64,000 nucleotides of DNA from Paramacrobiotus metropolitanus (GCF_019649055.1 NW_026570266.1:434001-498000), one strand, 5' to 3'. Positions 32,001-42,800 are shown, numbered from the stretch's first letter. The notes: generated from the letters alone by a model not told the origin. Numbers and translations: made by a program.

Positions 32001-32686
32001 AGAGTTTGAGTCGATCCGCGCCGGTTACCGCAAGATTCATCTGTTTTCGGACTGGCAAATCGACCAGATTATCGAAAAATCTAAACAAGTACTGGACGGT
32101 GTCATTCCAACGGTGTCGCCGAAACGCGCTGCAACGGAGTTTAAAGACAAACTCTGTGACGGCAGAGCGGTCAAGCGACGATATGAAAAAGACTCGAGAT
32201 TGTGTACTGTGAAGGGAGCTATCGCCACGGAATCAGCCTTCCTGGACGCTTTGGAGGAAATAAACGAGAAGAAACGCCGCCCACTTAAATGCACTAAGAA
32301 CCCCATGAAAAAATGATGTGATATGAAATTTCGGCATTTTTTAGTTTGTTCATTGGCAAATCCGGTTGAAATTAATGAAAGATATATATAGATAATATAA
32401 TTATATAAATATAATTCGGATGTGAAATTTCGGAATTCTTTGGTGTGCTCACTTGTAAATCCGGTTGAAAGAAGTAGAAAAGGGTTCTGCTATAAATCCG
32501 ATAAATAATTTGACGGGTATTGCTCACTAGCCGGGAGCCCAGATAAGGGAGAGTAATGTAAGGGGAGCCCATATAAGGCAGTAAGCGAAGTATGTTTAAT
32601 ATCTACAGCACGATCGTAAAAGTGTACATCTAACGTACCACCAGCACAAGGAGAAGCATAATCGCGGAATCCACGAAAAATATCAT
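29070..32686 (-). CDS. PYDDSPGAG-family secreted protein, copy 2 (transposon in intron 1)
   Basis: Exon 1 is 32686-32639 (MIFFVDSAIMLLLVLV, donor GTACGT, phase 0). Exon 2 is 29801-29070 (acceptor TGCTTTCAG). Together they make 780 bases, 259 residues. The joined N-terminus is a signal peptide ending near GAAVLEA. The mature protein has a conserved head (AYYIQPSMQ, LVRNPPKVPQNVPHIPPYDDSPGAGDGPVPWKGQHQ), then a Ser/Thr/Val-rich body with paired cysteines (SLTLTTTKTVSFCVIQKLTVYEA-like segments) and LTIYGTHVTTD. I do not recognise the family; it looks lineage-specific and extracellular, probably O-glycosylated. The 2.84-kb intron contains a complete pogo element; without it the intron is about 470 bases. 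Confidence 0.65.
30224..32590 (+). mobile_element. Complete pogo/Tigger-type DNA transposon
   Basis: The element is bounded by TA at 30222-30223 and 32591-32592 (target duplication). Its terminal inverted repeats of about 60 bases begin CTTCGCTTACTGCC and end GGCAGTAAGCGAAG, with only a few mismatches (for example TATATT/TACATT). Each end has two direct copies of CCTTATATGGGCTCCC spaced 30 bases apart (30236-30251 and 30266-30281; complements at 32563-32578 and 32533-32548, the outer one perfect and the inner with one change). These are plausible transposase-binding sites. It encodes an uninterrupted four-exon transposase. It sits in the opposite orientation in intron 1 of the copy 2 secreted gene. 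Confidence 0.9.
30490..32316 (+). CDS. pogo-type transposase, 4 exons, apparently intact
   Basis: Exons 30490-30766, 30902-31407, 31514-31726 and 31807-32316 total 1506 bases, 501 residues, with GTAAAC, GTAAAC and GTAAAT donors and TTTTAG, TTTTAG and TTGCAG acceptors. Residues 1-45 form a psq-type helix-turn-helix (AILSAVKCVQDGISSLNSAA). Residues about 48-130 resemble the CENP-B DNA-binding region. The DDE/DDD catalytic core has Asp160 (GIWNLDESGF), Asp267 (LMLDGHSSH) and Asp306 (KTQPLDLKVFGPVK). The tail has SGFREAGIFPYDP, common in pogo/jerky proteins. The transposase cuts and pastes the element at TA sites. I see no stop or frameshift, so activity is possible. A host-domesticated gene is unlikely because the TIRs and target duplication are preserved. 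Confidence 0.88.
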
Positions 32687-33936
32687 GATGCGACAGAATG
32701 CACAGCGTAAGAACCGCAGAGTGAAAACCCAAAAAATGGCACGTTACAGCATACCGGGCACAGCACTCGTGTAGTTTGAACACGAAATTACAGCCGTTTT
32801 TTGAGTTCGGATTAAAGAGCTCCCCAGCAATTTTCTTGCTGGCTTGTACGGTAGATCACGAATGTCGAGCGTTTCGATCGCATCCCTGTACAGCACAACA
32901 GCGCTAGCTGAGTGGATGAACTGCCGCATAATAAGAGCGATGCACCGAAGAACAATGATGGACTTTATTTCGTGTGCTCCATTTTGTGGTTGTTGCATTC
33001 AAGTGAGTGATTCAACAAACAGCGCCTGCTGATGGCTAGGAAGCCGCAATTTTGCGTACACTTGGTTACTGTACAGTAAGTCAAATAACATTGTCCCAAA
33101 ACAGTGAAAACGCTGATATTATCTCGAGAGTTCGATCAAGGATAGAATGGTTAAGGCGACCGTTGTACTCGTAAGCAAATTCAAGCGGCGCTAGTCAAGT
33201 TAACCGGTAGACATCAATCGCAGCCTCAGAACCAGTACCAGTTCATGTTCTGTACGTAATAATAATTATTGTACTCGTACAAACCGACCATTCTCCACTG
33301 AACACCACACCATTTACTTTTTACGTTTTTCAGTTCTACATTACATAATAGATTTTCATAAAAATTCAGAACAGTGACTTTACAACCGTGTGTGCAGCGC
33401 TGATATGTATAATTCACACAATCATTTCGCCTATATGTAGACCGGTTTTAACGGCTCAACTGGTTGTTACGTTCAAAAGTTTCGTTTCAGTTGATTGTGT
33501 AAAGGTTGTTTTACTTACACGATAACCAAGTGGTTTTACCCATTTTGTAAGTCTACCGACTTGTGCCGAATGTCACACTTTCAGTCACTAGAAAAAACGA
33601 GAAAAAAATGCGGCTGGCCATCCATTACTAGTTTTCAGAAACGATCAGATTGTCAGAAAACCTTAAAATGACTTCAGAATCGCCGCTTGGTAGCTGTTAT
33701 TATGGAGGACTTGGTGAAAAGAAATATGATTATTTCTCCGGAAATATCCCACAGACTACCGTCCGACGGTTCTTAACAGCTAGCAGTGTTAAGTTTGGGC
33801 ATTGAAATATAAACCTTTCAATATAACGCAGTTACTGTCAGCGATATTTGATGAAAGTGAAAAATAAATAATAATATATTGAACAAATTCTGCTGCTGGT
33901 GATGTTGACAACAATTCGAGACAAACTAAATGAAAC
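32687..33936. other. Intergenic, nothing firm
   Basis: A plus-strand frame at 32861-33001 (MSSVSIASLYSTTALAEW...) ends at a good donor (CAA|GTGAGT), but I found no partner exon or homology. It overlaps the likely promoter of the copy 2 gene. The rest is AT-rich without features. Confidence 0.35.
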
Positions 33937-33944
33937 GGGCTTTG

Positions 33945-36436
33945 CAGGGCCTAAAAACTTGTGCTCACATAGCACAAAATGTGCTCACATAAAGGTGCAT
34001 GTGCTCACCTAGATCTCAATTAGTGCTTAAAAATTGTCAATACTCCCCCCTTCTGTGTAATTAACCGGCTTCTAACTGTTTTTAATTGTTTTAAGAGAGC
34101 AGAAACTTTCACGAACAAACAAGTAAAAGCTATAAGCCAATGCGTGTCACGTTAACTTTCACTGGGAGATGTGGCAGACGGCATGTTTTATACTTACTAA
34201 CCACACTTCTGATGTTGCATAACTTACATGCCCACAAGTCAATAGTGCTCTTGTTGCACGTAGTAGAATCACGCGCGCTGTTTATAAAATTTGTATAAAT
34301 GTCTTTCGTGCGCAGTTAGTAGAGTGCATAGGGTCGTATAATACTGAAAATCAATCTTTAATCAGCGAACTCAAAGAAACAGCTACGTTCTCTTATTTGA
34401 CCTCCAGTTGGCAGAATCAGGTGAAAAATTATGATTGTGTGAATTTGTGTCATTTGATGTACAAGCATTGTGTGCTTCAACTTTCACGGGATGATCTGGT
34501 GGTTATTTGAGAGAACGACCATTTCGGGTAGACATGCGGTATTTTAGTGGCTGTACCAGCAACAGTTGTCCATTTACCGATAGAGTTAAATAGGGAATGC
34601 CATCTGCGTAATGGAAACAATAGTCACATTTATGAATACTTTTTTCGAAATTGCTGATATACCTTTTTCTCATTTCCGCTTTTGGATTTACCCTGTGAAA
34701 CAGCATTATTACTAAGTTCAACAAATGCTGCAATGCGCTATTGTGCATTTGAGTTATGTAGCGGCAGAAGTGTGGTTACTTAAAAACTTTCCCAGTGTCT
34801 ACTGGCAAATCTCCCAGTAATTGAAAACGTTTAAACTTGGTGGGTATTTGGCGCATATATCTCTCTACAGGTCGATATTTTTACAGCAACTACTCGTAGA
34901 ACTTGTGATTTTGGTCGACCATTAGAATATCTTAGCGATTCAGCTCGTGGTTATCTTAGTTTACTTCATCTTTATCAAATACCAGTTCCCCCGGTCCAAT
35001 ACTGACACGTCTCTCAGATCTTCCCGAACCAACTTTTCGCAAAGCACAACGGACATGGGACCTTCCGCTGTGTAATGTGTCTTTATCAGTTATGCTGGAC
35101 ATTTTTCGCGACGATAAGGTCAACCGTGCTCGCTTATTGGCTCAATCAACACCGGAAGCAGGCCTTTGGTTAAATGCCTTGCCCTCTGCACACATCGGTA
35201 ACCTCCTTGACGATGACACAGTAAAGATTTCAGTGGGTCTGAGACTGGGCGTAAAGATTTGCGAGCCGCATTCATGTGCGAAGTGTCACAAGTCCGTAGA
35301 TGAGTATGGACACCACGGCTTATCCTGCTCCTTTTCCGCTGGAAGACACGCACGCCACGGCGGTTTGAACAGTATTGTGTGTAGATCGTTAGTGTCAGCC
35401 GGCATCCCGGCTAAGCTGGAACCCCGGGGTACATCCCACACGTCCGATCGCCGTCCGGATGGGTGCACAACCTTTGCCTGGAAGCGTGGTATGTGCTTGG
35501 CGTGGGACGCGACGTGCGTGGATACCGTTGCGATGTCTTACCTGCAATCTACGTCAGTACCGCAGGAGCTGCTGCTGCGGAGGCCGAAGATAAAAAATTA
35601 CGACTGTACTCGTATTTGTAGGGTAGATATGTCTTCTCTCCACTAGGTTTCGAAACTCTTGGGCCATGGGGGAAGCTAGCCATACTCTTAGCAAAAGAAA
35701 TCGGCAAACGACTTCAACTACACACGGGTGAACCTCGCTCCCATGAATTTCTCCGTCAACGGTTGTCACTAGAAATTCAGCGGGGCAACGCCGCTTCAGT
35801 ACTCGGAACAGTGGATGGAGCGGCAGCTTTAAATGAAATTTTGTTGTTGTGATTACTGTTTCTTTTCAATCTGTAATGTATGCGCGTTTATGAAATAAAA
35901 ATAATACCGGCGATACTGACACCGTTGCTGAATGTCAGCCGTAAGGTCATCAATGCAGCCCCTGCCATGCTAAGAGCTCGGGGCAAAACGAATCACAATA
36001 CAAAACGCTTCGCTAGTTTTATATACGAGTGTTTAACAAATTTGACAAACCCGAAATAGTTTTGAATAAATAACTTAATTTAATTGATTTTCTTGTGCTT
36101 TCTGGTCAAAAAGCAACGTCGGCTTCGCGCTTCGCGCGAGGCCTCAATTCGGACTCAAGAAATAAGCGAAAAAAGACAAAACATTCGCCGTCGTATTTAC
36201 AAAACTGCTGCACAAAAAAACTAACAACTTCAGTTATCTCAGAACTCATGTTTTTTGTATTAAATGCCAATTTTACTGGATAGGCACTCCCATAAAATAT
36301 TCTGTAAATTTGCCAACGCGTGCAATCTCCTGAGTCATGACAATGTCAGCCAGTACGAAAATCAAAGCAAATAATCAATACCCCCTCTTTGCGAAATGAA
36401 GTGTGCTCACATAGATTTTGAAGATTTTAGGCTCTG
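33945..36436. mobile_element. Possible hAT-like non-autonomous element
   Basis: CAGGGCCTAAAAACTT at 33945-33960 is inverted as AAGATTTTAGGCTCTG at 36421-36436 (14 of 16 bases match), and CAGGG-type ends are typical of hAT elements. The flanks GGGCTTTG (33937-33944) and CGGCTTTG (36439-36446) match at seven of eight bases, like an 8-base target duplication, but two extra bases separate the right end from it. GTGCTCACAT occurs three times just inside the left end (33961, 33981, 34001 as GTGCTCACCT) and once inside the right end (36403). There is no transposase. The LINE remnant lies inside, so the whole could also be coincidence around a LINE insertion. Confidence 0.35.
34990..35852 (+). pseudogene. 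5'-truncated RLE-type LINE, C-terminal fragment
   Basis: The frame from about 35020 (LPEPTFRKAQRTWDLPL) through 35077-35646 matches the C-terminus of the minus-strand LINE at 11.8-14.2 kb. Matching pairs are CAKCHKSVDEYGHHGLSC (zinc-knuckle-like motif), GRHARHGGLNS, DRRPDGCTTF...LAWDATCVDT (restriction-like endonuclease). The conserved end (FETLGPWGK...FLRQRLSLEIQRGNAASVLGT) continues in another frame to a TGA at 35850-35852, so there is a shift near 35580-35650. No RT remains. A short 3' UTR with AATAAA-like sequence follows. Confidence 0.8.
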
Positions 36437-36446
36437 GCCGGCTTTG

Positions 36447-36989
36447 TGCATCATCAGTTAACTTTATATCAGAAATTTCGGAAAATCAAAGGTCGCCGGT
36501 AAACAAAGGCGCGCTCGTAGTTGTGGTTGTTGCAAAGGTTAGTGTTACTAGTGCGAATGACAGATAGAATAAAAGCGGATTAGAATCAATATCTGTACTT
36601 CTGGTAGAATTTATTGATTAGAACGAAAGTTTTGTTCATGCCATCCATATGTAACATTCTTATTAGGCAAAACTTTTTCGACTAAAAACAACCCTTTTAG
36701 TTCTTCTTTATGTGGTCATACGGTGATGCACCAGACTAGTTTATTCTCGTACAGCAGTGCACCATGCAAATTTTCTTCAAAGCATTTACTACGCTATTAT
36801 TAAGCAATACATAACGCATATCAAAAAGGTAATCGTGAGCGAACCCTTGTTGCAAGCTGTTTATCACATGTTTCTCCTTAGAACTAAGCAGTACAATGGA
36901 TAACACAAACTAGTAGGAATATTAGCAGGTCTGTATTGCCCTCAGCAGTGGGCTGACCATCATTCTGCAAACATGATACGCCGGGATCA
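36447..36989. other. Intergenic, nothing recognised
   Basis: AT-rich 3' flank of the copy 3 gene. No ORF or repeat of note. Confidence 0.45.
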
Positions 36990-38518
36990 TTACGAACAAC
37001 CAAAACTCTGCACCTGAATAACTACTTTTTCGTTAACCCCGCTTGAATAAATGGGACTCTCCTGAATGTTGGTAGTTACACCCGTCCCGTAGATGGTGGA
37101 CTTTACGGTTACGGTGCAGCCTACTATCTTCGTGCTAACTGCCGTAACAGCTATACTGTAAGACGGAGAACTTGCTGATGTACTGGCTGTGACGGTAACA
37201 GGAGGCAATGCTTGACATAGGGGCAGCGGGGACGGCGTAAATGTGGATATAGCGGCATTACCTTCGGTAGATACCGCCTCGTACACGGTCACCATATTAA
37301 GAGCGCAATAAGCGGCAGTGTATGTGGTAGTCGCAGTGACCGTTGCAGTAATGCAGGGAATGGGAATGGCGGTGCTGCTTTTCATCGAACACGTACGGAT
37401 GGTGCGGGTGGAGATAAGCGTGCTGACGCGGCAGACGCTTGACGGTGTGGGTGTGGGACGGATGGTGCTGGATCCGGAGACGCCTTCATGCTGCCCTTTC
37501 CAGCGAACTGGACCGTAACCGGCGCCGGGGCTGTCATCGTACGGCAGAATGTTAGGCACATGTTGGGGAATCTTTGGCGGATTGCGAACGAGCTGCTGGC
37601 TCGGGTTGTAAGCGGGAACTGGACGAGCTCCGCCCAGCTGCAGACTCGGTTCGATGTAGTACGCATACGGGTCGCTACGGTACGCTTCCGCCATCACCGT
37701 GCTCTAAAAAATAATTCTGTGATTATTGGTGATTTTCAGAAGCGCCACGAATGGGCAACAGTTTCTGTATGAATACATAAAAATCAATGCAGTTTACTCT
37801 ACTGGGCAACAGTTTCTGGATGAATACATAAAAATCAATGCAGTTTAGTACATACGTCTGTTTACAGTCAAGAAAATGTTATTTTCCAAACGCGTGAATG
37901 GTAGAGTAAATAATGAAGTATGACTCTGCAAGGAGTAATTATCCTTGCAATTTCGACAAATCGCATATCCTAGGCTGCAGAGCTTGTATACGGCCTGAAA
38001 CTATACCATGACAGTACAGGCAGAGCGTAGCTTGTAATGATTTTGTGAACCGTTGCAAAATATACTGTAGCCGTTAGATGAAATGGCACCACAGAGTCTG
38101 ATGCACCGAAAACAGCGCACACGCTGCTGTTACGTGTGCGCTGTCCGGCAGGGGGGCTGGCAGCAGCCGGATCTAAAAGTGGTGCCATTTCATCAAGCGG
38201 CTACAGTAAAGTCTTTACATAAGGACTTTACGGAACAAATGGTTCAGTTTCGTACCTCATTAATTTTATCGTTAAAATAATGCAGCCGCACTTTATCGCG
38301 TTGGGTTAATCAATAATTACTTAGTGAAGCGAAATACTGTGATGATGTAGAATAGAATGCAAAACATTTACATTCAAATGCTGTGATTAAATGACCAGCT
38401 GGTCATTTATTCTTAATCAATGCACTTGAGCATCTCAGTTATCTTTAGCACATTACAGTGTCAGTTGGCTTACCAGAAGAAGCAACACGGCCTTATGTAA
38501 AATGGTCACAGTCATCAT
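36990..38518 (-). CDS. PYDDSPGAG-family secreted protein, copy 3, 2 exons
   Basis: Exon 1 is 38518-38474 (MMTVTILHKAVLLLL, donor GTAAGC, phase 0). Exon 2 is 37703-36990 (acceptor TTTTTTTAG). The total is 759 bases, 252 residues. The signal peptide continues over the joint (STVMA) with cleavage likely before EAYRSD. The mature part has AYYIEPSLQ, LVRNPPKIPQHVPNILPYDDSPGAGYGPVRWKGQHE, then two repeats of a Thr/Ser/Val-rich segment with single cysteines (ATVTATTTYTAAYCALNMVTVYEA and AVTAVSTKIVGCTVTVKSTIYG). It is the best-preserved member of the three-gene cluster. Extracellular, function unknown. Intron 1 carries a small transposon and a short tandem repeat. Confidence 0.75.
37752..37850. repeat. 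51-base tandem duplication in intron 1 of copy 3
   Basis: A 51-base unit beginning TGGGCAACAGTTTCTG occurs twice head to tail (about 37752-37802 and 37803-37850) with one or two differences. It is intronic and noncoding. Confidence 0.85.
38065..38206. mobile_element. TA-flanked MITE in intron 1 of copy 3
   Basis: About 30-base terminal inverted repeats (CTGTAGCCGTTAGATGAAAT... and its complement, two mismatches) enclose 142 bases flanked by TA on both sides (38063-38064, 38207-38208). A nested perfect hairpin (ACAGCGCACACG, 38112-38123, with CGTGTGCGCTGT, 38133-38144) fills the centre. This is the form of a Tc1/mariner-group miniature element. It has no coding capacity. Confidence 0.8.
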
Positions 38519-40517
38519 GTTTGCGTCACACCGCAGGCTATAGGATTAAAATTAACAATCCTCTTGAATCTTAGAAAAGCAATCGCGCAGTGTGCTGGTC
38601 GGTAAAAACCAAACTGACATTCTGATCAACCGCGTTGGGTCACTAGAATGCATGGACATGAGTTATGCAGTGGTGGCAATGGCGGTAACGTTTTAACAAG
38701 GGAACTTTCGTTACTCGGCCAACGGACAAAGAAAAACAGCGTGATAGCATTTGCAGGGCGTTCTTGCACAATGGAAAAGCTGTTTAAAAGGAACAGCGCA
38801 CAGAAACACAATGGTGAACTTTATCCCGTAACGTTTTTTGCCATGATAACTTTTTGCAAAGTAGAACGCGATTATATAATATCATTGAGTTGTACAATAT
38901 CTGGGCGTCCAGTGGACGCTCAGATAATAAGCCGTGGACGCCGTCCACGGCTCGTGGGCTTTTTATTAAGAACTGCCAGTTGCGCATATATAAACGTGCT
39001 TCCTACGAATCTGATTCATATACCGCTGCTATCGCGGCAGTTCATCGTGAAGGATTTTGATAACGTTGTCGTTGTTTAACAAATTCATTTTGAATTGACG
39101 CTCGTGCAGTACTTCTACAGCAGCGACGGTTCCTGTTAGCTGAGTACAGAGTAGAATGGCAGTGTTGTACAGAATAATTCTATTACGATTGTTCGTAATT
39201 TTAGTGTATCAGATTTAGGAAATCATTAACTACTTGTAACCGGCACTGGCAGTTATGGAAATAATTTAACACAGTCGACCGTTGGCATTGCTGTACATAC
39301 ATACTGCACATAGCGCCGGTTAATGTGTTTAATTATTGTGCAGGCGACTTCACACCATATTATCCTCGTTACTGCCGGTGTTTTTCGGCATTAGCCGACG
39401 GGTACCGACTATCGTATATCCGTCGCCGGTGTCGGCTTACCCGCGGCATCACTGGGAGATGGGCAGTTCGGACAGTTAAACGTCCGGTTGACAGGTATGC
39501 GTCGGCGCTGCGGTCAAGGCTAACGGTTGCCCGTCGGCACACCGCCGCCGGTGTGTGCCGGTAGATACCGTCATACCGACGGACGCTCACGCGCAGCCGC
39601 GGATCAACTGACCCAGCACATTCAGCGCCGCTCGTCATAGTATAGGCCGACTGTGTTGACCTATAAAGCGGCGTTAATCGTTGTAGCAATCAGATTGATT
39701 ACGCCGACGGGTTATTTACATGTAGCAATGTTTATTCGTAACATGACAGGTGAATATCGATGCGCCAATCAGAAACAAAAAGTCGTATAAAAATATTCGA
39801 AAGACTCAAAATTATTAATATCTGCTACAATATTGGTAATTAAAATCGATAAGAGACAAAACTAATTTGTAAAGACTGCAGTGTTCAGTAACGGCTATTT
39901 GCTCCGTCGTATTTTTTATGAGACGAGCCTATGAAGTCGTGTCTAAAAGCGATTTCGGGCGTTTAATTACTGTGTAATAATATTATGGTTATCAAAATTT
40001 TGATGCTTGCTGTTGCGGTATACTCGTATGCATTAAAGTGATTAAGTACAGGTTGAAAATGTAATTTGTAACCGAATACGTTAATAGAAATTTTCTCATT
40101 GGTCAGAGCGACCGTATACAGCTCATTGTTTCATTGTTTCGCGTTGGATGTACTGTGTACTAAGCTGTGTAGAATGATGGCCGGGTGTTGATGTCCACGT
40201 AGGCCTAGGTTCATAGCCTAACCTCACACAGTCACACTCGTACAATCAGTACAATCACACCGGCACCTTGTTGAATGGACGGCTGACAATGGGCAGTCGG
40301 CATTACCCAACGTGGTTGATTGCATTATAAGGAAGCGGCCAGCAGTGTGCTATTTATTTTCGCATCTAAGTCAAGTCCATCATGCAGCATACAGCCATTC
40401 CTGTCGTGCATGCCACTTTGTGTTGATGTGATGCGCTTGACATAAACGCGCACGGGATCCTGTTATGGTTGTCCGTAGCACCGGTTTCCCTGGATGATAA
40501 TCTCTGTGTGCCTTGCA
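38519..40517. other. Intergenic with hairpins and a GC-rich patch
   Basis: It contains a perfect nine-pair hairpin GCCGTGGAC-GCC-GTCCACGGC at 38931-38951, preceded by a smaller one (GCGTCC-AGT-GGACGC). There is a GC-rich CGG/CCG-dense patch at about 39370-39620 with partial dyads (GGCACACCG...CGGTGTGTGCC). Open frames across the patch do not look coding. The remainder is AT-rich. Confidence 0.5.
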
Positions 40518-42246
40518 ATGGCGCCACCGGGACGCAAAAGCAGCGGGCTGGGCAGTATTGGAGTATTATTTATCATTGGTATTAATCAGCAGTATTTTAC
40601 TGGATACTTACTTATTTAGTAATTAGTAACAGCCTGATTTTGTGATAATTGCAGTTATTGTTGTATTGGAAGTATTATGCGTGAAGAATGTCTGTGGATT
40701 ACGCCATGTGCAGTCGCTACTGGAATCGCAGTACCAGGACTGGCCGCACTCAAGGGTGAGAAACATCTTGTAGTTGTTACAACACTTTAAGATCAAGTGG
40801 CGCTTACACCGAATAATACTACGAAGCGGTCGCCGGTGATGTTTGCTTTGAAGATTCGTTGTTTACTTTGCAATTATACTGTTTACACGTATGGAGTGAA
40901 CCGCTGTTTAAAAATCTTTATCACCACTCCATAGTTTTATTACTATAAGTCCATAATGAAAATTAAGATTACAGGCCCACACAAAACGGTTCCTCGTTAA
41001 TTTTTCTTAGTTTTACAAGTTCGGAAATATAGAAACGGTTTTGGATCGGTTTATACCATTTCTTATGTTCAGTTATAAAGCATTTGGTTTAAACACTACT
41101 TAGTTGTAAGATATCGCGGTGAATGGTTTTTCCGTAGGTGCGACGGCAGCTTAATACCGATGCGCTACGGACAATGTTCAAGGCGCCATGTTTCGGTCGC
41201 GTGGGATTCTTCGAAGATCCGTTCTCCTGTAAGGTCGCATGCTTTGGCATCTTGACAGGTTTCCATATCGGCTGTCAAGAGCTAATGATCCGTTCGTATC
41301 TAGGCAGTCACTATTACCACTGTATGGCCAATGGAACTCATGTCAGGTAAACCGTTTTTCCGCAAATAAGAAACTTCATGACATTGACTAACGGATTTTA
41401 CAAGGACATTGTGTGACAATTAATATACAATCGACACACTTATTTTTACACCAGCGTGTTCTATAACGAAAAAACAACTACAACAATTTTCAGTAAAATT
41501 TACTGGATTTGTTTTTCCCAATAGGCGAACATGCATCCCGCCGTTGCAATTCAGCGAAGAACGGCAGATGTGCATGGATCCGGGAACCGTCGGTAACAAT
41601 GCGCCAGTTCCTTAAAATGCTTCGGTTTCTTGGATTTCTTATAAACGTGCGCGACTGAATCTTTTTAAAATCTACAGATTGTCCGGATATTCCCGATTTT
41701 TGGTTAGCCGCCGCCGCCGCAGCTGCCGCCAACTCCGCCCCCAGCCCCGCTTCCCCACCGTCCCATCCCAATCCGGCACTGGGTCCACCGATGCCTTCAT
41801 CCCCACCGGCACCTGCACCCAACAACCCCTTCGTTTCCAGTCCGTTGAGCTTCAACGCACCACTAACCCAGCCGCAACCGCCGACGGGACAGGCGCAGTT
41901 CAACACCCACCATGCCCAGGCGTCACAGCAGTGGAATAACCAATACCCGGGTCCGGCGCCGAGCCCGTCGTTCTTCGAGCAGAATCGGCCGTTCCCGGGA
42001 TCCCGGGCCAGTCCGGCGGATCCGAATCCCTTGCTGCATGCGCAGCCTCCACCACCGCAACCGCCGCCACCGGCGGTTATCGGGCCGCAGACGCCGACGG
42101 GATCAAACGGCGCGGTGCAGATGCGTCCGCTAACGGCCGGGCCTTATAGTGCGCCGCTACGCGCCGGATTCATACCGCATTATGGGGCGCAAGTTAATAC
42201 GGCTACGGCGCCGGTTCAGGCCGCGGATATCAATCAAATATGGTAA
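40518..42246 (+). CDS. Chitin-binding (CBM14) protein 1, 6 exons
   Basis: Exons 40518-40578, 40655-40755, 41138-41228, 41304-41346, 41525-41592 and 41678-42246 total 933 bases, 310 residues. Residues 12-35 (GLGSIGVLFIIVIVVLEVLCVKN) form a signal peptide or anchor across exons 1-2. One peritrophin-A/CBM14 domain has its six cysteines at 72, 85, 91, 102, 115 and 123 with spacings 12, 5, 10, 12 and 7, as in the family; key aromatics are present (GFF, SHYYHC). It should bind chitin in cuticle, gut lining or eggshell. The C-terminal 185 residues are Ala/Pro/Asn-rich, starting with an Ala-8 run. The domain appears only after joining four exons. AATAAA follows at 42285. The next gene encodes the same domain. 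Confidence 0.82.
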
Positions 42247-42274
42247 AAAATACGAAACCCTCGTTGAATATTAG

Positions 42275-42800
42275 TTTTCATAAAAATAAACATAACTTAA
42301 TAAAAAATTAAGTACTGCTGGCTGCAAGTCAACAGATCAGCCGCCTTGGTGTGATTGGGTGAGACTCATCCTTCGACCGCAAAGAGTTGTCTGCGTAATA
42401 TTAGGAGCACTACGGTAGTCGGTGGTCTGTCATACGAATATCAGTCAGGCATCAGGAATACTTATAAGAAAATTGCGCATATTATGAATTATTCTTATGC
42501 ATTCGGCTGAGACTACCGTATAAGACGGGTAAAATTTAATGAACAATAATTTCCATAAACATAAGCTACTTAAAAGAAAATTAATTACTGCCTGTTCTAA
42601 GCCAGTAGAACGGTAAATGATAATTGTACCCATTTACGGGCTTGGCTACTCAATAAACAATCAATGGACCAGTCAATCAAAACAGCCACTCTACTGCGAT
42701 CTGTTGAGACTCTTCATTCTTCGACCTTAAGGATTTGTCTGTATAATTTTTTAGCACTGGTCAGTCAGGCATTGAACATACAGTCAAGAAGCCAAATAAC
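42275..42800. repeat. Degenerate tandem duplication between the two CBM14 genes
   Basis: Blocks at about 42275-42450 recur at about 42550-42790. Examples are GAGACTC.T.CTTCGACC..AAGG.TTTGTCTG with GTCAGTCAGGCAT (offset about 345 bases) and CATAA.CATAA....TTAA.TACTG (offset about 273). It suggests a local duplication of the 3' flank of gene 1. Confidence 0.55.

Noticed and set aside
32861-33001. Plus-strand frame ending in a perfect donor (CAA|GTGAGT)
   Set aside because: No partner exon, homology or signal peptide; it overlaps the antisense promoter side of the copy 2 secreted gene.
36990-38518. CRISPR-like or bacterial features anywhere in the window
   Set aside because: No regular direct-repeat/spacer arrays, operons or ribosome-binding sites; splice sites and transposon types are eukaryotic.
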